Source of the DNA: Comamonadaceae bacterium | Lineage (GTDB): Bacteria; Pseudomonadota; Gammaproteobacteria; Burkholderiales; Burkholderiaceae_C | DNA: 10,744 bases | Assembly (NCBI GenBank): GCA_947371775.1 | Contig: CANBQX010000062.1 | Coordinates: forward strand, 1 to 10,744 | Direction of reading: 5' to 3' | In this document: positions 1-7,962 of the stretch, piece after piece | How the letters are laid out: each line of letters opens with the position of its first letter | How positions within the stretch are numbered: the first letter of the stretch is position 1 | Notes under the pieces: model-generated | Database searches by the model: none | What the model was told of the DNA's origin: nothing | What the model saw: the letters and a program-made list of their open reading frames with translations, nothing else | Position numbers and translations under genes: made by a program

Positions 1-608
1 AAGACCTCAAAGTCCAGCAAGCCTGCCATCTGCGCCACCGCCTGCGAGAGCTGGCCGGCGCCAATCAAGAGCAAGCGCCATTTCGGTCCAAAAACGGTGG
101 TGAGCGTTTGCCCGTCGTAGGCAATGTCCTGCCCACGCTGTGCGCTGCCCAGCACCACCGCCCCGGTGGCCATGGTCAGGCTGCGCGAGACCAGCTGGTG
201 GGCGCTGGTGCGTGCCAGCAAATCGGTGATCCAGCTGGCGTCTTGCAGGGGTTCGTGCACCAGGCGCAAGGTGCCGCCGCAGGGCAGGCCAAAGCGGGTG
301 GCCTCTTCTTTGCTGACGCCATACACAATTTCGCTGGGCAGGGTGTGCGACTGTGGCTTGGTCGCCACGGTGGCGGAATGCGCAACCAGCTGGGTGAAGG
401 CGGCTTTGGTGCGGGCAATCAGATCGTCTTCCACGCAGCCGCCCGAGACCGAGCCGCTGACCAGACCATCATCGCGCACGGCCAGCAGTGCACCGGGTGG
501 GCGCGGCGCGCTGCCCCAGGTTTGCACCACAGTGACCAGCGTCACCGCATGGCCTGCAGTGCGCCATGCCAGGGCGTCTGACAACACCCGCAGATCCAAA
601 CTGTCCAT
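1..608 (-). CDS. XdhC/CoxI-family molybdoenzyme maturation protein (3' part beyond the window)
   Basis: Only the N-terminal 202 codons are present; the gene continues past the left edge, so no stop is visible. The N-terminal XdhC/CoxI domain is clear: a TWGSAPRPPGA stretch (30-40), SVSGGCVEDDL (53-63) with the conserved Cys58, and LPCGGTLRLV (108-117) with conserved Cys110. A nucleotide-binding Rossmann-like start, LLLIGAGQLSQA, follows at about 179-190, as expected for the C-terminal XdhC half. XdhC proteins bind molybdenum cofactor, help its sulfuration and insert it into xanthine-dehydrogenase-family enzymes. CoxF and CoxI of the Oligotropha cox cluster belong to this family, so here it most likely matures CO dehydrogenase. 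The ATG at 608-606 overlaps the upstream stop as TAATG, indicating translational coupling to the membrane protein gene. Which of CoxF or CoxI it matches cannot be decided from this fragment. Confidence 0.9.
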   Translation of the reverse strand, partial: MDSLDLRVLSDALAWRTAGHAVTLVTVVQTWGSAPRPPGALLAVRDDGLVSGSVSGGCVEDDLIARTKAAFTQLVAHSATVATKPQSHTLPSEIVYGVSKEEATRFGLPCGGTLRLVHEPLQDASWITDLLARTSAHQLVSRSLTMATGAVVLGSAQRGQDIAYDGQTLTTVFGPKWRLLLIGAGQLSQAVAQMAGLLDFEV

Positions 609-1303
609 TAAGCGTCCTCGGCAGGATTTCGATTGCGCAGCGCAAAAAATGCGCGGTACAAGGCCACGCTGAGGACCATCCCCCAGGTCATGCCCACAAA
701 CATCCCCCCAAGCATACCCGGCAGGCTGGACATTGCGCTGGCCACCTGCCAGCGCACCAACCACAGCGCGCCGGAGGTCATGCCCAACAGCATCCACGCA
801 GAACACATCAAGTTTTGGGTCAGCAGGGAGCACAAATAGCGACCGCAGTGCTGCCTGAGCATGCGCAAACTCGGGATGGCCAGCAAACCGCCGGTGAGCA
901 TGCCCGCGTGCATGGCGGGCAAAAACGCGATATGCAACTCCAAACTGTCCAAAAGGCCGAGCCGGGCCGACTGGGTGCACAGGCTTTCCAGGCGATCCAA
1001 TCCACCCAAAACCAGGTCAACACCCAAGCCCAGCAGCATGCCGCCAAAGCCCAAAGACAGCATGATGTAGGGCGGCGACAAGCCAGCGCGCTGGGGCCGA
1101 ACCCAGGTCAGCGCCGCACAGCCCAGGGCGACCAGGGCCAAAGACGCGGCAATGACCGCGCCATAGGATTGCGCTGGCCCATTGCCCCGGGAGCCCAAGC
1201 CCCACAAGGTGGCACCGACGGCCAGCAGGAGCAAAGAGGGTGTGATCGCCGCCGAGCCGACGCTGCGCGCCAGCCAGTGCGGGGCAGTGGAGGTGTGACT
1301 CAT
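608..1303 (-). CDS. Six-helix integral membrane protein with methionine ladders, unknown family
   Basis: A 231-residue hydrophobic protein that I do not recognise. Six membrane segments can be read at about residues 18-39, 46-68, 79-101, 125-146, 156-181 and 197-223. Residues 102-124 form a more polar stretch between helices 3 and 4, and the tail is charged. The second half is rich in Met: M131/M135 flank His132 (motif MHAGM), M171/M175 are four apart, and M197, M201, M205 and M209 recur every four residues along helix 6. There is also His124 and a QHCGRYLC loop (151-158). The gene sits upstream of the XdhC-like gene with a TAATG overlap, so the two are one transcription unit divergent from rcoM. 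No clear Shine-Dalgarno precedes the ATG. The Met pattern suggests soft-metal (copper) handling, which is inference. It could instead be a counterpart of the poorly characterised cox-cluster membrane proteins. Confidence 0.8.
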   Translation of the reverse strand: MSHTSTAPHWLARSVGSAAITPSLLLLAVGATLWGLGSRGNGPAQSYGAVIAASLALVALGCAALTWVRPQRAGLSPPYIMLSLGFGGMLLGLGVDLVLGGLDRLESLCTQSARLGLLDSLELHIAFLPAMHAGMLTGGLLAIPSLRMLRQHCGRYLCSLLTQNLMCSAWMLLGMTSGALWLVRWQVASAMSSLPGMLGGMFVGMTWGMVLSVALYRAFFALRNRNPAEDA

Positions 1304-1360
1304 AGGGGAAAACCAAGGGTTAACCCGCTAGGTAAGCAGAGGCGAGTCTGCAACATTACG

Positions 1361-1389
1361 TTCACAAAATTACTGAATAAATACATAAA
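1361..1389 (+). promoter_or_regulatory. Possible sigma70-type promoter toward rcoM
   Basis: TTCACA at 1361-1366 (five of six matches to TTGACA) is followed after 17 bases by CATAAA at 1384-1389 (four of six to TATAAT), inside the most AT-rich stretch of the gap. If used, transcription would begin near 1396 and leave a leader of about 157 nt before rcoM. The same AT-rich block could equally serve the divergent minus-strand genes. This rests on consensus matching only. Confidence 0.3.
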
Positions 1390-1447
1390 TCGTGTTTTTC
1401 GCCAATCTGAGCGCAGCGAAAGCCCACTGTACCCAGCAAGCTAATTT

Positions 1448-1469
1448 TTCGCACCTGCTGGTGAACGAA
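1448..1469. repeat. Inverted repeat in the rcoM upstream region
   Basis: TTCG (1448-1451) and CACC (1452-1455) pair with GGTG (1460-1463) and CGAA (1466-1469), with a TGCT loop and a two-base AA bulge. An outer TTTTTCGC (1445-1452) also has a counterpart GCGAAAA at 1472-1478. No T tract follows, so it does not look like a terminator. It overlaps one of the TTCGTG-like repeats and is better seen as operator-like symmetry. Confidence 0.35.
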
Positions 1470-1509
1470 GCGCGAAAAGTTTGCACGAATCTCCTTTTGG
1501 CCGCATGAG
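1464..1509 (-). promoter_or_regulatory. Candidate RcoM/LytTR operator upstream of rcoM (direct repeats, 20-base spacing)
   Basis: Read on the minus strand, the repeats are TTCGTG at 1489-1484, TTCGTT at 1469-1464, and a weaker CTCATG (four of six matches) at 1509-1504, each exactly 20 bases apart. The strongest copy shares the 9-mer TTCGTGCAA with the copy at 2375-2383 ahead of coxM. LytTR-domain proteins such as AlgR bind TTCGTC-type cores. RcoM footprints are reported as sets of three direct repeats about two helical turns apart. Assignment to RcoM is inference. Confidence 0.35.
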
Positions 1510-1552
1510 AAGACAAACCCCGTCGGCCCGCAACTGACAACCCGCTACACCC

Positions 1553-2362
1553 ATGACCAAAGCCTGTCCGTTCCCGTCGTCCGACTCGGCCTCCAGCAAC
1601 GTGCCCAACTCCTGGCTCTATCTATTGGAGCGTTTTGACGTCGGCGTAGTGCACTTGGACGCCAAGCTGCATGTCATTGGTATGAACGAATTTGCGAGAC
1701 GCAGTTTGCCGGTAGACGAGAAGTTGCCCTTTGGCAAGATCGTCACCGACTTCCACCCGGAGTCGGCCAAAGCCAAAGTGAAGTTTTTGCTGGGACAAGC
1801 CGATTGCCCTGTGAACAATGCCCCGCCCATGGCCATGATGATCAACATCCCTGAGCGGGTGCTCTTGATCAAAGTGTCGAAGATTGGTGACCTTCAAGGC
1901 GCGACCACCGGCTACACCTTGGTGTTTTACGACATCACCGACGTCGTGAGCAAAGAGGGCGCAACGGACCCCAAACAAAAAGCCGCCGACACCAATGAGA
2001 AGCGTCAGCTGCGCAAGATCCCGACCATCAAGCAAAACCGCGTCATGCTGGTTGACGTATCGGGCGTGTCCTTTATCCGCTCCGAGGGCCATTACACCTG
2101 GGTGCACACGGCCCAAGGTGGCCAGTTTTGCAACATCACCATTGGGGACCTGGAGAGCCGGCTCGACCCGCATCTGTTTTCGCGGGTGCACCGCAGCTAT
2201 ATCGTCAACCTTGCACAGGTGGACGAAATCGTGCGCGACGACGGCCGCATGTCGCTGCGCATGATGGGCTCGACCCCGGTCGAAATCCCGGTGTCACGCG
2301 CCAGTACGCCCAAGGTGCTGGACCAGCTCGGACTGGGCGACGCCGTTGCGCTGAAAAACTAG
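1553..2362 (+). CDS. rcoM: RcoM-type CO-sensing heme PAS / LytTR transcriptional regulator
   Basis: The 269-residue protein has two domains. An N-terminal PAS domain (about 20-130) is followed by a charged linker (about 133-158) and a LytTR DNA-binding domain (about 160-258) with the typical FSRVHRSYIVN core at 209-219. This is the architecture of RcoM, the single-component heme CO sensor that activates aerobic CO oxidation genes in Burkholderia xenovorans. The reported heme ligands there are His74, Cys94 and Met104. Here His68, Cys85 and Met95 are good equivalents: the Cys-Met distance is again 10, and the His-Cys distance is three shorter. Met93 and Met96 lie next to Met95, so the exact Met is open. 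The gene lies directly ahead of coxMSL on the same strand. The ATG at 1553 lacks a convincing Shine-Dalgarno, but its N-terminus gives a sensible distance to the PAS domain. Confidence 0.9.
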   Translation: MTKACPFPSSDSASSNVPNSWLYLLERFDVGVVHLDAKLHVIGMNEFARRSLPVDEKLPFGKIVTDFHPESAKAKVKFLLGQADCPVNNAPPMAMMINIPERVLLIKVSKIGDLQGATTGYTLVFYDITDVVSKEGATDPKQKAADTNEKRQLRKIPTIKQNRVMLVDVSGVSFIRSEGHYTWVHTAQGGQFCNITIGDLESRLDPHLFSRVHRSYIVNLAQVDEIVRDDGRMSLRMMGSTPVEIPVSRASTPKVLDQLGLGDAVALKN

Positions 2363-2504
2363 CGGCCTTCGGTTTTCGTGCAACGGCATTGCCGTTCGTG
2401 CGAATTTTTCACCATTGATTTTTTTCGTGGCCACAGCGCTTGCGGCCTCGATAGAGTGCGCGCTGAGCTTTTTCCAGCGCATTCCCTACAACAAAGGAGA
2501 TACC
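2363..2504 (+). promoter_or_regulatory. coxM upstream regulatory region
   Basis: A 142-base gap between rcoM and coxM with three TTCGTG repeats (separate entry), T-rich runs at 2405-2409 and 2419-2425, and the coxM Shine-Dalgarno. A short AACGGC/GCCGTT inverted repeat (2382-2387 / 2391-2396, three-base loop) lies after rcoM. Its stem is weak and the T5 run starts nine bases further on, so it is at most a poor terminator. The best -35/-10-like pair I can find is TGGCCA (2428-2433) and TAGAGT (2452-2457) with 18 bases between, a weak match that would suit an activator-dependent promoter. Confidence 0.55.
2375..2429 (+). promoter_or_regulatory. Candidate RcoM/LytTR operator ahead of coxM (three TTCGTG repeats)
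   Basis: TTCGTG occurs at 2375-2380, 2395-2400 and 2424-2429, all on the plus strand, with spacings of 20 and 29 bases. The middle copy sits in CCGTTCGTG (2392-2400), an eight-of-nine match to the CCGTTCGTC box of the LytTR regulator AlgR. The third copy abuts the weak -35-like hexamer at 2428-2433, a position compatible with an activator touching RNA polymerase. The uneven second spacing does not match a regular triplet, so the number of true sites is uncertain. Confidence 0.4.
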
Positions 2505-3368
2505 GTGATTCCACCGGCATTTGACTACCACGCACCGCATACCGTGGCCGAAGCTATCGCCCTGCTGTCCTCGCTGGGCGACGACGCCAAGCTGCTGGCA
2601 GGTGGCCACAGCCTGCTGCCCATGATGAAGCTGCGTTTTGCCCAACCCGGCGCGCTGATTGACATCAACCGCATCCCCGAGCTGCGCGGCATCAGCGAAC
2701 AAGGCGGCGTTATTCGCATTGGCGCCATGACGTCTGAAAACGAACTCATTGCCTCGCCCCTGCTGCAAGCCAAACTGCCCCTGCTGGTGGAGGCGGCACT
2801 CCTGATCGCCGACCCCCAGGTGCGCAACCGCGGCACCATTGGCGGCGATATTGCCCACGGTGACCCTGGCAACGACCACCCTGCGATCAGCATGGCACTG
2901 GACGCCACCTTTGTGCTGCAAGGCCCCAAGGGCGAGCGCCTGGTCAAGGCGGTGGACTTCTTCCATGGCACCTACATGACGGCGCTGGCAGAAGACGAAA
3001 TTTTGACCGCCATCTTGGTGGCCCCCTTTGCCGCTGGCACGGGGTACGCCTACCAAAAGCTCAAGCGCAAAACCGGTGACTGGGCCACGGCCGGTGCTGC
3101 CGTCATCTTGCGCATGGCAGGTGGCGTGGTGAGCCATGCCAGCATCGGACTCACCAACGTCGCCTCCACCGCCCTGCGCGCCAGCGACGCGGAAGCGGCT
3201 CTGGTGGGCAAGCCCCTCACAGACGCCAGCATCGACGCCGCCGTGCAAGCCGTGCGCGCCATTTGCGACCCCGCAGAAGACCTGCGCGGTGACGTGGAAT
3301 ACAAAACTGCGATGGCCGGTGAAATGACCCGCCGTGCCATTCGCGCCGCCGCAGCCCGCTGCGCCTAA
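2505..3368 (+). CDS. coxM: Aerobic CO dehydrogenase medium (FAD-binding) subunit
   Basis: CoxM carries FAD and passes electrons from the iron-sulfur subunit to the respiratory chain. The GTG at 2505 is chosen as start: AAGGAGA at 2494-2500 is a strong Shine-Dalgarno at good distance, and the resulting N-terminus, (M)IPPAFDYHAP, aligns with the MIPGSFDYHRP-type start of known CoxM. With this start the FAD motifs AGGHS (32-36) and TIGGD (111-115) fall at exactly the positions known for Oligotropha CoxM, and the length is 287 aa, the family norm. The reading frame is open further upstream to a TTG at 2415, but that extension has no ribosome site. First gene of the coxM-coxS-coxL block; the gap to coxS is 18 bases. 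Confidence 0.97.
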   Translation: MIPPAFDYHAPHTVAEAIALLSSLGDDAKLLAGGHSLLPMMKLRFAQPGALIDINRIPELRGISEQGGVIRIGAMTSENELIASPLLQAKLPLLVEAALLIADPQVRNRGTIGGDIAHGDPGNDHPAISMALDATFVLQGPKGERLVKAVDFFHGTYMTALAEDEILTAILVAPFAAGTGYAYQKLKRKTGDWATAGAAVILRMAGGVVSHASIGLTNVASTALRASDAEAALVGKPLTDASIDAAVQAVRAICDPAEDLRGDVEYKTAMAGEMTRRAIRAAAARCA

Positions 3369-3386
3369 TCCCCTTAAGGTGACCCC

Positions 3387-3875
3387 ATGAGTAAAAAAAT
3401 CGTTTCCATGCAGCTCAACGGCAAGACCGTTGAAGAGGCTGTTGAGCCACGCACCCTGCTGATCCATTTCCTGCGGGAAAAAATGAACCTGACCGGCGCG
3501 CACATCGGCTGCGAGACCAGCCACTGCGGCGCCTGCACCGTGGACATTGACGGCCAATCGGTCAAGTCCTGCACCCATTTGGCCGTGCAGTGTGAGGGCA
3601 GCGAGGTCAAGACCGTCGAAGGCCTGGCAAATGCAGGCGTGCTGCACGCCGTGCAAGAAGGCTTTTACAAAGAGCATGGCTTGCAATGCGGCTTCTGCAC
3701 CCCTGGCATGCTGATGCGCGCTTACCGCTTTTTGCAAGACAACCCCAACCCCACCGAGCAGCAAGTGCGCGTGGGCATGTCCGGCAATCTGTGCCGCTGC
3801 ACCGGGTACCAAAACATCGTCAAGGCCGTGATGCACGCCGCCGCGACGCTCCAACAACAAGCCGTTGCCGCCTAA
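3387..3875 (+). CDS. coxS: Aerobic CO dehydrogenase small ([2Fe-2S]) subunit
   Basis: The 162-residue iron-sulfur subunit relays electrons from the Mo-Cu site in CoxL to FAD in CoxM. All eight cluster cysteines are present. The plant-ferredoxin-like N-terminal domain has Cys42, Cys47, Cys50 and Cys62 (CETSHCGAC motif at 42-50). The helical C-terminal domain has Cys101, Cys104, Cys136 and Cys138 (QCGFCTPG and NLCRCTGYQNI motifs). These positions differ by at most one from Oligotropha CoxS. A Shine-Dalgarno AAGGTGA lies at 3376-3382 before the ATG. The gene order M-S-L is the one found in true CO dehydrogenases. No sign of damage. Confidence 0.97.
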   Translation: MSKKIVSMQLNGKTVEEAVEPRTLLIHFLREKMNLTGAHIGCETSHCGACTVDIDGQSVKSCTHLAVQCEGSEVKTVEGLANAGVLHAVQEGFYKEHGLQCGFCTPGMLMRAYRFLQDNPNPTEQQVRVGMSGNLCRCTGYQNIVKAVMHAAATLQQQAVAA

Positions 3876-3899
3876 GCGCAGCACCTTCAGGAGAAACCT

Positions 3900-6302
<2,403 letters not shown>

Positions 6303-6319
6303 TTTTTTAGTGTCCTGGT

Positions 6320-6356
6320 GGGCGGATGCGGCACGCTGCATCCGCCCCTGTTTTTT
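6320..6356 (+). terminator. Intrinsic terminator between coxL and coxG
   Basis: A perfect 10-base stem, GGGCGGATGC (6320-6329) with GCATCCGCCC (6338-6347), encloses an eight-base loop and is followed by CTG and six Ts (6351-6356). It starts 18 bases after the coxL stop. The coxG Shine-Dalgarno (GGAGAG, 6357-6362) begins directly after the T run, so transcripts that read through enter coxG at once. This suggests partial termination that lowers accessory-gene expression relative to coxMSL. I see no convincing new promoter in the 65-base gap. Confidence 0.88.
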
Positions 6357-6367
6357 GGAGAGATCTC

Positions 6368-7015
6368 ATGGAAGTCGTTTTAGACAAGCAGTACCCCGTT
6401 GCAGCCGGCGCAGAGGCCGCATGGACCGTGTTGGCCAATATGAACGAATTGGCGACCTGCATGCCCGGTGCGCAAATCACCTCAGAAATTGACGCCACGC
6501 ATTTCACCGGCAGCGTGCGCGTCAAGGTGGGCCCCGCTGTCGCCGCGTTCGCAGGAACCATCGAAATTTTGGCGCTGGACCCGGCCACCCGCACGCTCAA
6601 GATGATCGGCAAGGGCGCCGACAAAGGCGGCTCATCGGCCTCGATGGAATTGACCGCCAACCTGGTGGCCATCGACGCTGGCAGCTGCACCCTAGTCGGT
6701 CACGCGGAAGTGATTGTCAACGGCAAGTTCGCGCAATTTGGCGGGCGCATGATGGGCTCGGTCTCCGACATGATCCTGGCCCAGTTTGCTGATGTGTTTT
6801 CGCAAAAAGCGGCCGTGGCACAGGCCGCTTTGCAGCCCGCAGCCAGTGCTTCGGCGGCAAACGGCGAAAGTGCAGCGCCTGCAACTTCGGCAGCTGCAGC
6901 CACTGCGGCGCCGCAAGCACCCGTGGTGGCCAAAGAGTTCAACGCGCTGGGCCTGGTCTGGGCCTTGATCAAGGGCTTCTTTGCCAACTTGTTTGGCAGC
7001 AAACGTTCTGCTTAA
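6368..7015 (+). CDS. coxG: CoxG: SRPBCC-domain protein with C-terminal membrane anchor
   Basis: 215 residues from the ATG at 6368, preceded by GGAGAG (6357-6362). Residues 1-145 form the CoxG/SRPBCC lipid- or ligand-binding fold, with MPGA (32-35), VRVKVGP (50-56) and AQFGGRMM (122-129) as family-typical stretches. A low-complexity Ala/Pro linker (about 148-188) leads to a short hydrophobic C-terminal segment (about 192-209) and a basic tail. CoxG is linked in the literature to anchoring CO dehydrogenase at the cytoplasmic membrane, and the linker-anchor layout fits that. A different in-frame ATG at 6326 is rejected because it lies within the terminator stem. First gene of the accessory block; coxD follows after nine bases. 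Confidence 0.93.
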   Translation: MEVVLDKQYPVAAGAEAAWTVLANMNELATCMPGAQITSEIDATHFTGSVRVKVGPAVAAFAGTIEILALDPATRTLKMIGKGADKGGSSASMELTANLVAIDAGSCTLVGHAEVIVNGKFAQFGGRMMGSVSDMILAQFADVFSQKAAVAQAALQPAASASAANGESAAPATSAAAATAAPQAPVVAKEFNALGLVWALIKGFFANLFGSKRSA

Positions 7016-7024
7016 GCCAGGCCT

Positions 7025-7957
7025 ATGAGCACCTCTGCCGACACCGCCACGCCCCAAGGCTTGCGTGAGCGGCTGTTCCACGCGGGTTATATCGCCGACG
7101 AAGAACTCGCCAGCCTGGTGTGGATGGGTTTGTCCTTGGAGCGGCCGCTTTTGCTCGAGGGGGACGCGGGCGTTGGCAAAACCGCCATTGCCAGCGCCAG
7201 CGCCAAAGCGCTGGGTCGGCCGCTGTTGCGCCTGCAGTGCTACGAAGGCCTGGACGTGAACCAGGCGGTGTACGAGTGGAACTACAGCCGCCAGTTGCTC
7301 GAAATCCGCATGGCCGAGGCCAACCAGGGCGAGCGTGCGGCCCTGCGTGACAACCTTTTCTCAGAGGCTTTTTTGCTCGAGCGGCCTTTGCTGCAGGCCA
7401 TTCGCTCAAACACGCCCTGCGTCTTGCTGATTGACGAGATCGACCGCGCAGACGAGGCCTTTGAAGCCTTTTTGCTGGAGATGCTCTCGGAATACCAGGT
7501 CAGCGTGCCCGAGCTGGGCACCTTGCACGCGGTGACCAAGCCGCTGGTGATTTTGACCAGCAACGGCACGCGTGATTTGTCAGACGCGCTGCGCCGCCGT
7601 TGCCTGTTTCACTTTGTGGACTTCCCGACCTTGGCGCGGGAAACCCTGATCGTGCGCACCCTGGTGCCCGAAGCCGCCAGCCGATTGGTAGAAGAGTGCG
7701 TGGCCTTTGTGCATCGCCTGCGCAAAGAAGACCTGGACAAAACCCCCGGGGTGGCAGAGACGCTGGACTGGGTCCGCGTGCTGTTCAAGCTCGGACACAG
7801 TGAACTGCCCATCGACCCGCAACTGCTGATGCCGTCTATGGCGGCGCTGCTCAAAACGCGCAATGACCATTGGCAAGTCACCGCAGAGCGCGTGGGCAAG
7901 CTGATGGACGGCCCGCGCATGGGCCAAGACGCAGGCGTGGCCGCTGCCCTGAAATAA
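7025..7957 (+). CDS. coxD: CoxD: MoxR-family AAA+ ATPase
   Basis: 310 residues with a single AAA+ module: Walker A GDAGVGKT (46-53), Walker B VLLIDEID (133-140), sensor-1-like LTSNGTRDL (177-185) and an arginine-finger region ALRRRCLFHFVDFP (188-201). Oligotropha CoxD is a MoxR-type ATPase that acts as a chaperone for CO dehydrogenase. It is needed for sulfuration and copper loading of the Mo site, with the VWA protein CoxE as partner. The immediate downstream gene here is coxE, with a five-base gap, which repeats the MoxR/VWA pairing. The ribosome site is weak (an AGG within AGCCAGGC before 7025), suggesting dependence on translation of coxG. The order G-D-E differs from the D-E-F-G order of Oligotropha. 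Confidence 0.94.
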   Translation: MSTSADTATPQGLRERLFHAGYIADEELASLVWMGLSLERPLLLEGDAGVGKTAIASASAKALGRPLLRLQCYEGLDVNQAVYEWNYSRQLLEIRMAEANQGERAALRDNLFSEAFLLERPLLQAIRSNTPCVLLIDEIDRADEAFEAFLLEMLSEYQVSVPELGTLHAVTKPLVILTSNGTRDLSDALRRRCLFHFVDFPTLARETLIVRTLVPEAASRLVEECVAFVHRLRKEDLDKTPGVAETLDWVRVLFKLGHSELPIDPQLLMPSMAALLKTRNDHWQVTAERVGKLMDGPRMGQDAGVAAALK

Positions 7958-7962
7958 GCGCC

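Larger units (their letters stand above)
1304..1552. promoter_or_regulatory. Divergent intergenic region between the membrane/XdhC pair and rcoM
   Basis: A 249-base gap with no credible coding sequence. It should hold promoters for both directions. The left half is AT-rich (about 1351-1400), unlike the surrounding GC-rich DNA. The right half contains a hairpin-like inverted repeat and minus-strand TTCGTG-type repeats, annotated separately. The T5-CGC string at 1445-1452 also occurs at 1395-1402, exactly 50 bases away. Confidence 0.6.

Noticed and set aside
566..1444. A 292-codon plus-strand open frame opposite the membrane protein
   Set aside because: Gln/His/Arg-rich shadow of a hydrophobic minus-strand gene. 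The minus-strand frame has six clean hydrophobic segments and a TAATG junction with a recognisable XdhC gene.
2382..2409. Possible rcoM terminator (AACGGC/GCCGTT stem, then T5)
   Set aside because: Only six base pairs, and the T run starts nine bases after the stem; the symmetry overlaps a TTCGTG repeat and is at least as likely to be operator-related.
2415..2504. N-terminal extension of CoxM from a TTG at 2415, giving a hydrophobic signal-like 30-residue leader
   Set aside because: No Shine-Dalgarno at 2415, the stretch overlaps the candidate operator, and the GTG at 2505 has an excellent ribosome site and places the FAD motifs at the exact positions of known CoxM. CoxM is cytoplasmic.
6326..6367. 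Earlier in-frame ATG for coxG at 6326
   Set aside because: It lies in the terminator stem with no ribosome site; the ATG at 6368 has GGAGAG at a proper distance and begins the SRPBCC domain directly.
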